A stretch of DNA of 64,000 nucleotides from Hyphomicrobiales bacterium (GTDB taxonomy: Bacteria > Pseudomonadota > Alphaproteobacteria > Rhizobiales > Rhizobiaceae), in the NCBI GenBank assembly GCA_900472485.1, contig UCII01000005.1, forward strand, positions 186,001-250,000. Reading direction: 5' to 3'. Below the pieces are notes generated by a model. It saw only the letters and a list, made by a program, of their open reading frames with translations, was not told the origin of the DNA and made no database searches. Position numbers and translations under genes: made by a program. Numbering within the stretch: the first letter of the stretch is position 1; each line of letters starts with the position of its first letter. Shown piece after piece: positions 48,023 through 57,026 of this stretch.

Positions 48023-49559
48023 CTCCGCCACAGCCTCTCCCCCGGCGCCCGTTGCCAATCGCGGCGCGATCACCGCCTGCGTTATCCTGTCGGTCATCAT
48101 GCAGGCGCTGGACACCACCATCGCCAACGTTGCCCTGCCGCATATCCAGGGCGACGTTTCCGCAAGCGCCGACCAGATCAACTGGGTTCTGACATCCTAC
48201 ATCGTCGCAGCGGCGATCATGACGCCGCCTTCCGGCTTCCTTTCGGCAAAGTTCGGCCGCAAGCGGGTGCTGCTGGTAGCAATCGCCGGCTTCGTCGCCG
48301 CGTCGGTGCTCTGCGGCCTGTCGGAATCGCTGATACAGATCGTCGGCTTCCGCCTGCTGCAGGGCCTCTTTGGCGCCGCGCTCGTACCGCTATCGCAAGG
48401 CATTCTGCTCGATATCTACAGTGTCGAGGAGCGTGGCCGCGCCATGGCGCTGTTCGGCGTCTCGGTCATGGTCGGACCGGTGCTGGGTCCCGTCATCGGC
48501 GGCTGGCTGACCGACAATATCAGTTGGCGCTGGGTGTTCTACATCAACGTGCCGATCGGCGCGCTCGCATTCTTCGGCATCGTCGTCTACGTGACGGAAA
48601 CGAAGCTCGATGCGCTCGCCAAGCTCGATTGGTTCGGCTTCGGCATGCTCTCCATTGCGATTGCCGGCTTGCAGCTATTCCTCGACCGCGGCGAGCAGCT
48701 CGACTGGTTCTATTCGAGCGAAATCATCATCGAGGCGCTCGTCTGCGTCAGCGCCTTTTACCTCTTCCTCGTGCACATGTTCACGGCGGAGCGAAGTTTC
48801 GTCAATCCGCGCCTGTTCATGGACCAAAACTTCGCCGTCAGCATCCTGTTCATCTTCATCGTCGGCGTGACCTATTTGGCCTCGCTGGCGCTGATGACGC
48901 CCTATCTGCAGACGCTGATGGGCTACCCGGTCGTGACTGCCGGCATCGTCATGGGACCGCGCGGGCTCGGCACCATGTTCTGCATGTTCCTTGTGGGGCG
49001 CCTGATCGGCAAGGTCGACACGCGCTGGCTATTGTTCATCGGCCTCGCACTGACGGCCTGGGCTATGTACGACATGACGGGCTGGACGCCGGATGTGTCG
49101 CAATGGACGCTGATATCGGTCGGCTTTGTCCAGGGGGCAGGATTGGGCTTCCTCTTCGTGCCGCTAACCACGATCGCTTTTGCGACGCTGCCGGCGCAGA
49201 TGCGCGGCGAGGGGACGGGTCTCTACAACCTCTCTCGTAACATCGGCTCCAGCGTCGGCATTTCCGTCGTGTCCATGCTGATTACCGAGAACACGCAGGT
49301 CAACCATGCCAATATCGCCGCCTATGTCACGCCATTCAACCGCTATTTCGACCTCACTGCCGCGCAGGGCGTGAGCCCGTTCACGGCGGTCGGCAGGGCC
49401 ACGCTTGACGGCATGATCACGACGCAGGCGACCATCATCGCCTATATCGACGACTTCAAGCTGCTGATGCTGATGTCGATCTTCGCCATGCCGCTGCTGG
49501 TGCTCTTGCGCAAACCGAAGGCGCCGCCGGCGGTCGACCATAGCGTCGCGATGGAATAG
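48015..49559 (+). CDS. emrB: EmrB/QacA-type MFS drug efflux pump (DHA2 family)
   Basis: 514 residues from the ATG at 48015, overlapping the emrA stop. Fourteen membrane helices are expected. DHA2 motifs: LDTTIANVALPHIQGD (motif D1), SAKFGRKRVLL (motif A), GVSVMVGPVLGPVIGGWL (motif C) and WRWVFYINVPIG. Proton-driven export of hydrophobic drugs. A matching outer-membrane TolC-like gene is not in the operon and would be supplied from elsewhere. Confidence 0.95.
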   Translation: MSNSATASPPAPVANRGAITACVILSVIMQALDTTIANVALPHIQGDVSASADQINWVLTSYIVAAAIMTPPSGFLSAKFGRKRVLLVAIAGFVAASVLCGLSESLIQIVGFRLLQGLFGAALVPLSQGILLDIYSVEERGRAMALFGVSVMVGPVLGPVIGGWLTDNISWRWVFYINVPIGALAFFGIVVYVTETKLDALAKLDWFGFGMLSIAIAGLQLFLDRGEQLDWFYSSEIIIEALVCVSAFYLFLVHMFTAERSFVNPRLFMDQNFAVSILFIFIVGVTYLASLALMTPYLQTLMGYPVVTAGIVMGPRGLGTMFCMFLVGRLIGKVDTRWLLFIGLALTAWAMYDMTGWTPDVSQWTLISVGFVQGAGLGFLFVPLTTIAFATLPAQMRGEGTGLYNLSRNIGSSVGISVVSMLITENTQVNHANIAAYVTPFNRYFDLTAAQGVSPFTAVGRATLDGMITTQATIIAYIDDFKLLMLMSIFAMPLLVLLRKPKAPPAVDHSVAME

Positions 49560-49594
49560 TCGCGCAGCCTTTCCAGTTTCACTGCGCGGCTCAT

Positions 49595-49632
49595 GGCCGC
49601 CGGGCGCCACCCCGGCGGCCGCTTTGCTTTTT
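49595..49632. terminator. Terminator between convergent emrB and 3-methyladenine glycosylase genes
   Basis: GGCCGCCGGG (49595-49604) and CCCGGCGGCC (49611-49620) form a perfect 10-bp stem with a 6-base loop, followed by GCTTTGCTTTTT on the plus strand. It most clearly serves emrB. Confidence 0.75.
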
Positions 49633-49638
49633 GCTCTC

Positions 49639-50235
49639 TCATGGGAAACGGCGGCTGACGAAGCGCGAGCCGGCAGCACCGAAGCGCCATAGCGGATCGA
49701 TATTCTTCGTGATGCCGATGCGCTTGCCGGAAACGACCGGCACCGGTTCGGCCCGAGACAACGAAAATGGAGCCGCATCCAGCGAGCGGCCGTCGAGGCT
49801 TATATCGATAGCAAGCGCCTGCGAAAGCTTGCCCGGCCCGTTGCACAGCGAGACGATGTCGGCCAGTCCCCGCCGCCGGATCATGTCTTCGATGCCGTTT
49901 TCCGGCTCGATCGCCCGGATGAGCACGGCGCTCCCTTTGGTGCAAACGAAATTCAGACACCAATGAATGCCGTAGGAGCGGTAGACATAGACATGGCCGG
50001 CCGGGCCGAACATGGCCGCATTGCGCGGCGTCGGGCCGCGATATGCATGAGAGGCCTCGTCATCGGGCCTATAAGCCTCCGTCTCGACGATTCGACCGCC
50101 CACCTCCCCAACCGTGAAGCGCATCCCGACCAGGTCGGACGCGACCACGACGGCATCTCGGCTGAAAAAGGCGGTGAGGGCAGGGCCGGCGAGGGGTTCG
50201 ATACCAAGAGACAGGGAATGATCGTCAGAAGTCAT
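49639..50235 (-). CDS. DNA-3-methyladenine glycosylase (AAG/MPG family)
   Basis: 198 residues. A monofunctional glycosylase of the eukaryote-like AAG fold that removes 3-methyladenine and related alkylated purines. Key patterns: catalytic Glu in [57 protein letters not shown] and [14 protein letters not shown]. Not related to E. coli Tag or AlkA. Convergent with emrB. Confidence 0.94.
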   Translation of the reverse strand: MTSDDHSLSLGIEPLAGPALTAFFSRDAVVVASDLVGMRFTVGEVGGRIVETEAYRPDDEASHAYRGPTPRNAAMFGPAGHVYVYRSYGIHWCLNFVCTKGSAVLIRAIEPENGIEDMIRRRGLADIVSLCNGPGKLSQALAIDISLDGRSLDAAPFSLSRAEPVPVVSGKRIGITKNIDPLWRFGAAGSRFVSRRFP

Positions 50236-50312
50236 TGGAGGAAACTATCCTGGATAGCCGAAGCCATCAACACGGCGCCGAACATCGAGTGCTTGGTCGG
50301 ACACGGTGACAA

Positions 50313-50341
50313 TTGACAAAAACTAAGCATGGCTTATTAAT
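50313..50341 (+). promoter_or_regulatory. Sigma-70-like promoter of the candidate small RNA
   Basis: TTGACA (50313-50318), 16 bases, TATTAA (50335-50340); with a 17-base spacer the -10 would read ATTAAT. It is the best sigma-70 match noticed in the window and has no protein gene behind it. Confidence 0.6.
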
Positions 50342-50346
50342 AGCCT

Positions 50347-50419
50347 GCTTCAGTCAGATTTGACCCCTGACCTGGCGAAGGTGGCCGGCCCTTTCCAGCG
50401 GCCGGGCCACCTTATTTTT
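50347..50419 (+). ncRNA. Candidate small RNA of about 73 nt
   Basis: It starts 6-8 bases after the -10 box and ends at a strong terminator: AAGGTGGCC-GGCC (50378-50390) pairs with GGCCGGGCCACCTT (50400-50413, one bulged C), followed by ATTTTT. A first hairpin GTCAG (50353-50357)/CTGAC (50367-50371) exposes the loop ATTTGACCC. There is no start codon or ribosome-binding site. Promoter, two hairpins and a T tail within 110 bases make this a good trans-acting small RNA candidate. It does not resemble AbcR or 6S RNA by eye. Confidence 0.6.
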
Positions 50420-50649
50420 AGCGCGCTGACGACATGAAGTTTTCGTAGCGCCACCCGGCTCGATCAATATTCCTTAATCGCCATTCCTGCCGATATCGAG
50501 AATGCGAGGGAGCTAGGCGGAACAAGTTGACGCGGCGACTAAAGCTGCTAAAAAGCCAGCCGTCGAGTGATTGGGTAGAAAAACCGGTGACCACACCCGG
50601 TTTCGAAAAATCAGCACTGCATGGATTTTTCAGGCCTTTCAGTTGCTTG

Positions 50650-50739
50650 GGAAGAGTGTCCGAGTGGTTTAAGGAACCGGTCTTGAAAACCGGCGTGCGG
50701 GAAACCGTACCGTGGGTTCGAATCCCACCTCTTCCGCCA
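50650..50739 (+). tRNA. tRNA-Ser (anticodon UGA)
   Basis: A 90-nt class II tRNA. Acceptor stem GGAAGAG (50650-50656) pairs with CTCTTCC (50729-50735), followed by G and an encoded CCA. Anticodon stem CCGGT/ACCGG encloses CTTGAAA, giving anticodon TGA for UCA codons. A long variable arm (CGTGCGGGAAACCGTAC) and the T arm GTGGG-TTCGAAT-CCCAC confirm serine identity. Confidence 0.97.
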
Positions 50740-50768
50740 ATAGGCTTTCCCAATTTTTTCCTTCCCGT

Positions 50769-50793
50769 AAAAATCCCAGCACGTCACAAACCG
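50769..50793 (+). repeat. Short direct repeat, left copy
   Basis: AAAATCCCAGCAC-G-TCACAAACCG recurs at 52408-52432 with AA in place of G, giving 23 identical positions. The two copies bracket the flavodoxin-ECF41 pair, and this one lies 29 bases after tRNA-Ser. The left copy also contains the putative ECF41 promoter -35. Confidence 0.7.
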
Positions 50794-50808
50794 CGCCCAT
50801 GCCTTGTC
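50782..50808 (+). promoter_or_regulatory. Putative ECF41-type promoter
   Basis: CGTCACA (50782-50788), 16 bases, TGTC (50805-50808), followed about 25 bases later by the ribosome-binding site of the flavodoxin gene. The ECF41 consensus as I recall it is TGTCACA-N17-CGTC, so this is a near match. It fits autoregulation of the flavodoxin-sigma operon by its own ECF41 factor. Confidence 0.4.
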
Positions 50809-50844
50809 ATGTCCTTCGCAAAACCAAATTCGAAGGAGATGACA

Positions 50845-51468
50845 ATGATCCGGCAGGGCATCGCAATCGTGTATCATAGCGGCTATGGACATACCGGCCG
50901 GCAGGCCGAGGCCGTCAGGGCAGGGGTCGAAGAGGTTGATGGCGCGGAGGCGATACTGTTGACCGTGGACGAGGTGGAGCACCATTGGGATGATCTCAAT
51001 GCGGCGCAGGCGATCATCTTCGGCTCGCCGACCTATATGGGCTCGGTCTCCGCATCGTTCAAAGCATTTCAGGAGGCAACATCGAATGCCGTTCTCGCCA
51101 GGGGCTATCTGTGGAAGAACAAGATTGCGGCCGGCTTCACCACTTCGGGGTCACGATCCGGTGACAAGCTTTCGACGCTGATGCAGATGGTGATCTTCGC
51201 AGCCCAGCATGGAATGCATTGGGTCGGTCTCGATCTGCCGCCGGCCAATTGCTCCTCGACGGGCTCGGAAGAAGACATGAACCGCCTCGGCTTCTGGCTT
51301 GGCGCCGCAGCGCAGGCGAATACGGACGAAGGCCCGGAGACTGCGCCGCCCGCATCCGATCTCGCCACAGCCCGCCATCTTGGCCGGCGGGTGGCACTGA
51401 CGGCGCTGCAGTTCGCCCGTGGCCGCGACGCCAATCCATTTGCGCGCGAGTTTGCAGCCCATGAGTGA
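50845..51468 (+). CDS. Flavodoxin-family / WrbA-like NAD(P)H oxidoreductase
   Basis: 207 residues from the ATG at 50845, six bases after AAGGAG; an ATG at 50839 is too close. The FMN-binding loops are IVYHSGYGHTGRQAEAV (phosphate loop, T/S-x-T-G-x-T variant), FGSPTYMGSVSASFKAFQE and TTSGSRSGDK. Likely an FMN-dependent quinone or other reductase. It overlaps the ECF41 sigma gene by an ATGAGTGA junction. ECF41 factors are usually encoded next to a carboxymuconolactone decarboxylase, oxidoreductase or epimerase, and this would be the oxidoreductase type. Confidence 0.88.
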   Translation: MIRQGIAIVYHSGYGHTGRQAEAVRAGVEEVDGAEAILLTVDEVEHHWDDLNAAQAIIFGSPTYMGSVSASFKAFQEATSNAVLARGYLWKNKIAAGFTTSGSRSGDKLSTLMQMVIFAAQHGMHWVGLDLPPANCSSTGSEEDMNRLGFWLGAAAQANTDEGPETAPPASDLATARHLGRRVALTALQFARGRDANPFAREFAAHE

Positions 51469-52369
51469 GGCGCTGTCCGACCCGATCTTCTCCGAGCTGC
51501 GTCCGCGCCTTGTCCGGCTTGCCTATAGAATGCTTGGATCAGTCGCGGATGCCGAGGATATCGTGCAGGATAGCTGGCTGCGCTGGCTGGCAACCGATCG
51601 CGCTTCCGTTCGCGAACCGGCGGCATTCCTGCGGACTATCGTCACCCGGCTTTGTCTGAACGAGCTGAAATCGGCGCGCCGTCGCCGGGAATCCTATGTG
51701 GGTTCCTGGCTGCCCGAGCCGATCTTCGATCCGGAGGACGGCGATGCCGCTGACGATATAACCATGCCGCTGATGCTGGCGCTGGAGCGTCTTTCGCCTT
51801 TGGAGCGGGCCGCCTTTCTCCTGCATGACGTATTCGGCATGGATTTCGACGACGTCTCCCTGGCGATCGGTCGCGAGGCGGTCGCCTGTCGCAAGCTTGC
51901 CAGCCGGGCGAGGGCGCATGTCACCGAGGCAAGGCCGCGCTTCGCCGTCGGCAAGGAAGAAGGCCTCAAGCTTGCCGCAGCCTTCTTTGTGGCATCGAGA
52001 ACGGGAGACATGGCCTCTCTTCAGGCCCTGCTTTCAGAAGATGTCGTTGTCTATGCCGACGGCGGCGGCAAGGTGCCGACATCGCAGCGACCACATATCG
52101 GGCTTTCCGCCACCATGCAGCTTCATGAGCGGCTGACGCGAATTTTTCGCGAACAGCCCTCCCACCTGATCCGCTATACGGTCATTGATGGCTTGCCGGG
52201 CTTCGTAACGATAGAGGGCGACAACATCGTGCAGACCACCGCGCTGCAGATCGAACGGGAAAAAGTTGTCGCCATCTATTGCACCCGTAACCCGGACAAG
52301 CTGAAGCACATTATCGGGGCGGCAGAGTCGGCGACGTCTATCAGGACGAACTCTACTGATGCGCCCTGA
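51461..52369 (+). CDS. RNA polymerase sigma factor of the ECF41/SigJ type
   Basis: 302 residues from the ATG at 51461. Sigma region 2 (LVRLAYRMLGSVADAEDIVQDSWLRW), the linker carrying the ECF41 hallmark YVGSWLPEP, sigma region 4 (LSPLERAAFLLHDVFGMDFDDVSLAIGREAVACRKLASRARAHV) and a C-terminal SnoaL-like domain (about 180-290) ending in the second hallmark NPDKL. In ECF41 factors the C-terminal domain itself controls activity, replacing an anti-sigma factor. It is translationally coupled to the flavodoxin gene, which is the likely target operon. Confidence 0.94.
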   Translation: MSEALSDPIFSELRPRLVRLAYRMLGSVADAEDIVQDSWLRWLATDRASVREPAAFLRTIVTRLCLNELKSARRRRESYVGSWLPEPIFDPEDGDAADDITMPLMLALERLSPLERAAFLLHDVFGMDFDDVSLAIGREAVACRKLASRARAHVTEARPRFAVGKEEGLKLAAAFFVASRTGDMASLQALLSEDVVVYADGGGKVPTSQRPHIGLSATMQLHERLTRIFREQPSHLIRYTVIDGLPGFVTIEGDNIVQTTALQIEREKVVAIYCTRNPDKLKHIIGAAESATSIRTNSTDAP

Positions 52370-52692
52370 TACAAGCACTTGAAAGAACTGCTCCAAATCT
52401 GTCCATCAAAATCCCAGCACAATCACAAACCGAGTGCATCTGTGGCAATCCGGAACGGTTGATGGCGACCGTAAAACAGGTCATTACCGGAGCGGGACGG
52501 TCGTGACCGACACTACTTGCAGCCGGCAGCGCTTTACTGGGCATTAACCATGATCTTCGGAAATTCTTCGGTGCGCTCAATTTGCATCGCAAAATGGACA
52601 AACTGCAATCATGATTAAAGCACCGTTAGGTGATTGGAGCGTAGCAGGATACCGGAACGAGGGACTACCGGTGGCAGACCTCCGTCAAAGTA
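52370..52692. other. Intergenic region between ECF41 and rlpA, with right copy of the direct repeat
   Basis: 323 bases. The right repeat copy AAAATCCCAGCAC-AA-TCACAAACCG is at 52408-52432; here the ECF41-like -35 is disrupted (AATCACA). The rest should hold the rlpA promoter. No terminator with a clear T run, reading frame or RNA was recognised. Confidence 0.5.
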
Positions 52693-53886
52693 ATGAGTAG
52701 CGGCTTGGGACAGATGACATTCGAAAATCGTGCGGTGACATACACAACGGCCATGCGTTGGTTTGCTCTCTCACTGATGTGCGCAACCATCACGGCCTGC
52801 GGAACGACGCAGAAAGCGCCCAGCAAGCGCCAGCACGGCAAGGAATATTTCTCCGAGAAGGAATATGGCGTGAAGGCGAGTCCTCGCGTCGTCAATAACG
52901 GCCCGGTGCCGAAGGGCGGCGGCCGCTTCATGGTTGGGAATCCCTATCAGGTGAAGGGCAAGTGGTATTATCCCAAGGAAGATTTCGGCTATAACAAGGT
53001 CGGCGTCGCTTCTTGGTATGGCTCGGCCTTCCACGGCCGTCTGACCGCCAACGGCGAAGTTTACGACCAGCAGTCGCTAACCGCCGCCCATCCGACTTTC
53101 CCGCTGCCGAGCTATGCCCGCGTCACCAACGTCGAGACCGGCTCCTCCATCATCGTTCGCGTCAACGATCGCGGCCCATACCATCCCGGCCGCATCATCG
53201 ACCTTTCGAACAAGACGGCACAGTTGCTCGACCTTCAGCACAGCGGCACCGGCGACGTACGCGTGCAATATGTCGGCCGCGCCCGCATGGACGGTCATGA
53301 CGAACCCTATCTGATGGCTTCCTACATCCCGAAGGGGTCGCGTCTACCCGGCATCAACCCGGGGGGCCAGATCGCAACTGGCGTGATGGTGGCCTCTGCC
53401 GGCCGGATGACTGCCGATCAGCTGCCGGATTCGTATACCCCAACACCGACGCGCCCCAGCCGCCAGGTGCGCAGCTTTGATGCCGCGCCGGCGATGGCGC
53501 CTCTCCCACGCCAGTCGCCCTATTCGGCAACGGCCTTCGCCGATGCGCCGAAGCCTGCCTACAATGGTGACAAGCGCAACAATCCGCCGCCGATGACCTG
53601 GAACGGAGGCGCAATGCCTGCCGCCGAGGGCGCCGAGCCGGTCATGATCGTTCTGCCGCAAATCGGGCCGATTCCCCGTGAGCGACCGGATTTCACGCCC
53701 CGGCTGGCAAGCCTCGACGATCAATCGATGGGTTCGGCTGTTGCCGCCTATCAGAATGCGCCGGTCAAAATAGTTTATGTCGATCTCGCTTTCGATGCCG
53801 TCATGGTTCGCAACGACGGCCTCACGCAGGAATCGATTCTCTCGTCCTATCGCCGCCAGCATCAGGCCACGACGCAGGTCGATTGA
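52693..53886 (+). CDS. rlpA: RlpA-family septal lipoprotein (double-psi beta-barrel)
   Basis: 397 residues from the ATG at 52693; later ATGs at 52714 and 52753 are possible, and the last directly precedes the signal peptide. The signal peptide MRWFALSLMCATITAC ends in a lipobox with lipidated C36. The RlpA-like double-psi barrel (about 102-190) has GVASWYGSAFHGRLTANGEVYD, RVTNVETGSSIIVRVNDRGPY and the family's IIDLSNKTA, with the catalytic aspartate in NDRGP. In other bacteria RlpA cleaves denuded glycan strands at division. The C-terminal 180 residues are proline-rich and disordered; no SPOR domain is present. Confidence 0.9.
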   Translation: MSSGLGQMTFENRAVTYTTAMRWFALSLMCATITACGTTQKAPSKRQHGKEYFSEKEYGVKASPRVVNNGPVPKGGGRFMVGNPYQVKGKWYYPKEDFGYNKVGVASWYGSAFHGRLTANGEVYDQQSLTAAHPTFPLPSYARVTNVETGSSIIVRVNDRGPYHPGRIIDLSNKTAQLLDLQHSGTGDVRVQYVGRARMDGHDEPYLMASYIPKGSRLPGINPGGQIATGVMVASAGRMTADQLPDSYTPTPTRPSRQVRSFDAAPAMAPLPRQSPYSATAFADAPKPAYNGDKRNNPPPMTWNGGAMPAAEGAEPVMIVLPQIGPIPRERPDFTPRLASLDDQSMGSAVAAYQNAPVKIVYVDLAFDAVMVRNDGLTQESILSSYRRQHQATTQVD

Positions 53887-53956
53887 TCGGCGTCATTGCC
53901 TGAATCTTAACCGGTTACTAAAATAATCGTGCCGGTGGTCGGATGAAGGGGACGAT

Positions 53957-55168
53957 ATGCCAAAGCGCTTGATTCTTTTGCTCCTTTTTCTCCTAGGGTT
54001 CGCGAATGTCGCGGTCGTCGCGCAGCCGGCCGCGCCGGGCGCTTTCGACACGAAAGCCGCGCAGGCATTCATGATCGAGGCGTCGACCGGCACTATCCTG
54101 CTTGCCAAAAACGAGGATCAGCTGATTTCGCCTGCGTCGCTTGCGAAGCTGATGACGCTGGATGTCGTTTTCGATGCGATCGGGCGAGGGGAGATCAATC
54201 TCGACACCGAATATCCAGTCTCGGAAAATGCCTGGCGAACGGGCGGTGCTCCCTCGCGCGCATCGACAATGTTCGCAGCCCTGAAATCACGCATCCGCGT
54301 CGGCGATCTTATCCAGGGTATAGCCGTGCAGCAGGCGAACGACGCCTGCATCGTTCTGGCGGAAGGCATGTCTGTAAGCGAACGCGAATTCGCGCGGCGC
54401 ATGACGGCGCGCGCCCGCGAGATCGGGATGTCGCGGTCGACCTTCACCAATTCAACCGGGCTGCCCGATGCCAACGATCCCAATGGCGGCGGCAAGGTCT
54501 CCGCGCGGGAGATGGTCATGCTGGCGCAGGACCTGCAGGAGAAGCACGCGGATCTCTACAAATATTTCGGGCAGGCCGACTTCACCTGGAACAAGATCTA
54601 TCAGCGCAACAAGAACCCGGTGCTTCTACTCAATATCGGCGTGGATGGTCTGGGACTCGGCTTTGCCGAAAGCGAAGGCTTTTCGATCGTCGCCTCCATT
54701 CAGCGCGACGGCCGCCGGCTGTTCCTGGCGCTGGGGGGTCTGAAGAGCGACAAGGAACGCATCGAGGAGACGCGACGTGTCCTCGAATGGGGTCTCAGCA
54801 ATTTCAAGAGCCAGCGTATCTTCGCCGTCGGCGAAGTGATCGGCGACGCCAGTGTCTATGGCGGCGCTGCTTCCACCGTCGGCCTGCAGGCGAAAATACC
54901 CGTCGATGTCTATGTTCCGATCGAGACGCCGGATCGGCTTTCGGCGCGCATCGTCTATCGCTGGCCGCTGACGGCGCCGGTGGCTGCGGATTACGAAGCC
55001 GGCACCCTTCGCGTGTTCCTGGGCGCGCGTTTGGTGCGGGAGCTGCCACTCTATACGAAGGAATCGGTCGAGCGGGGCACATTGGGTCGCCGCGCTTTCG
55101 ATGCCTTCATGGAACTGACGGAATCGCTGCTGTTCTCCTGGCTGTGGGACAAGCCTTTGCCGACGTGA
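53957..55168 (+). CDS. D-alanyl-D-alanine carboxypeptidase-like protein with altered KTG motif
   Basis: 403 residues; the signal peptide ends VVAQPA (about 25). The serine-transpeptidase fold is clear, with SLAK (S61-K64) intact. The second motif reads QAN (126-128) instead of SxN, and the third reads GLG at 233-235 (in VDGLGLGFAE) where KTG is expected. The C-terminal PBP5-like beta domain is present (about 275-370). The loss of K and T suggests a non-catalytic or altered enzyme. It heads the dac-tmk-holB cluster, with 152 bases to tmk. Confidence 0.88.
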   Translation: MPKRLILLLLFLLGFANVAVVAQPAAPGAFDTKAAQAFMIEASTGTILLAKNEDQLISPASLAKLMTLDVVFDAIGRGEINLDTEYPVSENAWRTGGAPSRASTMFAALKSRIRVGDLIQGIAVQQANDACIVLAEGMSVSEREFARRMTARAREIGMSRSTFTNSTGLPDANDPNGGGKVSAREMVMLAQDLQEKHADLYKYFGQADFTWNKIYQRNKNPVLLLNIGVDGLGLGFAESEGFSIVASIQRDGRRLFLALGGLKSDKERIEETRRVLEWGLSNFKSQRIFAVGEVIGDASVYGGAASTVGLQAKIPVDVYVPIETPDRLSARIVYRWPLTAPVAADYEAGTLRVFLGARLVRELPLYTKESVERGTLGRRAFDAFMELTESLLFSWLWDKPLPT

Positions 55169-55320
55169 GTGGCCGCAAGGCTCGCGAAATCTCTGTTCAC
55201 ACCCCATATAGAGTGGCGGAGACCGGGACATGCACGGTTCCACCTGGACATGTCTTGGGTTAAACAGGATGCGTATCGCACGCCGCACGAATGGCACGCG
55301 AAAAGTGCAGGACATGATCA

Positions 55321-55998
55321 TTGGCTGATGCAAACGGATTATTCGTAAGCTTCGAAGGCGGCGAGGGGGCTGGCAAATCCACTCAGATTCGCCGGCTGGC
55401 TGAACGGTTGCGCGAGCGTGGCCACGAGGTTCTTGTCACACGCGAGCCCGGTGGATCGCCGGGCGCAGAGGCGGTGCGGCACGTCCTGCTTTCGGGTGCC
55501 GCGGAAATGTTCGGCACGCGCATGGAGGCCATCCTCTTTGCTGCTGCTCGCAACGATCATGTCGAGGACGTCATTCGTCCGGCACTTTCGCGCGGCACCA
55601 TCGTTCTTTGCGATCGGTTCATGGATTCCTCGCGCGTCTATCAGGGTGTGACGGGCAATCTCGAGCCTGACTATATCGAGGCTCTGCAGAGGGTTGCCGT
55701 CAACGGCGTCATTCCGCATTGCACCCTGATTCTCGACATTCCCGCCGAAGTCGGTCTGGAGCGCGCACGCAAGCGCGCCTCCGCCGTAACCGCACCCGAT
55801 CGCTTCGAGAAGGAAGAGATGCAGACCCACGAGAAGCGTCGCGAAGCGTTCCTCGATATCGCTGCCCGCGAGCCCGAGCGTTGTCACATCATCGATGCTC
55901 AGAAGTCGGAAGATGAGATCGCCGCTGAAATCGCCGGGATCGTCGACAAGCGGCTCGGCGCTGCCAATATCGTCGCCGGATCGGAAGCGGCGCAATGA
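55321..55998 (+). CDS. tmk: Thymidylate kinase
   Basis: 225 residues starting at a TTG codon (55321). Phosphorylates dTMP to dTDP. P-loop GGEGAGKST (13-21), the [14 protein letters not shown] segment, the DRF motif in [10 protein letters not shown] and the lid region [18 protein letters not shown] are present. The stop overlaps the holB start (ATGA), and tmk-holB coupling is widely conserved. Confidence 0.97.
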   Translation: MADANGLFVSFEGGEGAGKSTQIRRLAERLRERGHEVLVTREPGGSPGAEAVRHVLLSGAAEMFGTRMEAILFAAARNDHVEDVIRPALSRGTIVLCDRFMDSSRVYQGVTGNLEPDYIEALQRVAVNGVIPHCTLILDIPAEVGLERARKRASAVTAPDRFEKEEMQTHEKRREAFLDIAAREPERCHIIDAQKSEDEIAAEIAGIVDKRLGAANIVAGSEAAQ

Positions 55999-57026
55999 GC
56001 GACGAACGGCCGGGCGTCCTCGACGGCGCCATTCCTCCGCAGGACAATACGAAACTCTTTGGCCATGAAGAGGCGGAAATTTTCCTCGCGCAGTCCTATC
56101 GCTCCGGCAAGGGCCACCACGCCATGCTGATCGAGGGGCCTGAGGGCATCGGCAAGGCGACGCTCGCCTTTCGTTTCGCCAATCACGTCCTCTCCCATCC
56201 CGATCCGGCATCCGCGCCGGAGAGGATCGGCGATCCCGATCCAGCATCGGTCGTCAGCCGGCAGATTTCCGGCGGAGCATCGCATAATCTGCTGCATTTG
56301 AGCCGGCCGATCGACGACAAGACCGGCAAGGTGAAATCCGCGATCACCGTCGACGAAGTGCGTCGCGCCGGAAAATTCTTTTCGCAAACTTCGGGCACCG
56401 GCAACTGGCGCATCGTCATCATCGATCCCGCTGACGATCTCAACCGAAGCGCGGCCAACGCCATCCTGAAAATCCTCGAGGAGCCGCCGAAGCGCGCTTT
56501 GTTCCTCGTGCTGTCGCATGCGCCGGGCCGGCTTCTGCCGACGATCCGCTCGCGCTGTCTGCCTCTGAAGCTCGCGCCGCTCGAAAACGAAGCTTTACGC
56601 TGGGCGCTCGAAAATCTTGGTGTATCGCCGGGACAGGGGAACGAGGTCCTTTCGGCGGCCAAGGGCAGCGTCAGCGAGGCGCTCAAGCTCCTGAATTACG
56701 GCGGCGGCGAAATCATCGAAGCTTACCGGCAAGTGCTTTCGGCCGATGGACCTGCGGCCCGCAAAGCAATGCACCGCCTCGCGGACGCGCTTTCCGGCAA
56801 GGACAGCGATACGATCTTCGGCTTCTTCCTGTCGCATATCGGCGACGATATCATCGAGCGAGCCCGCGCCGCCGCGCTTGACGGCTCGATTTCGACGGCC
56901 GAAAGGCTGGCACGGCTGCATTCGGAGACCACCGAGCGGCTGAACGTGTCGCAAGCCTATAATCTCGATCGGAAACAGACGCTGATCACCATTCTTGGCG
57001 AGCTCAAACAGCAGCTTTCGGCCTAG
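55995..57026 (+). CDS. holB: DNA polymerase III subunit delta-prime
   Basis: 343 residues. Clamp-loader subunit. Its AAA+ Walker A reads [10 protein letters not shown], with Ala after Lys in place of Ser/Thr, consistent with a non-hydrolysing subunit, and the SRC motif is present ([11 protein letters not shown]). No zinc cysteine cluster was seen, as in several alphaproteobacterial homologues. In many rhizobia metG follows directly; here a 3.3 kb islet intervenes. Confidence 0.93.
   Translation: MSDERPGVLDGAIPPQDNTKLFGHEEAEIFLAQSYRSGKGHHAMLIEGPEGIGKATLAFRFANHVLSHPDPASAPERIGDPDPASVVSRQISGGASHNLLHLSRPIDDKTGKVKSAITVDEVRRAGKFFSQTSGTGNWRIVIIDPADDLNRSAANAILKILEEPPKRALFLVLSHAPGRLLPTIRSRCLPLKLAPLENEALRWALENLGVSPGQGNEVLSAAKGSVSEALKLLNYGGGEIIEAYRQVLSADGPAARKAMHRLADALSGKDSDTIFGFFLSHIGDDIIERARAAALDGSISTAERLARLHSETTERLNVSQAYNLDRKQTLITILGELKQQLSA

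Noticed and set aside
46754-48181. A 475-residue open frame opposite emrA
   Set aside because: emrA has the membrane anchor and HlyD motifs and is coupled to marR and emrB; the other frame has none.
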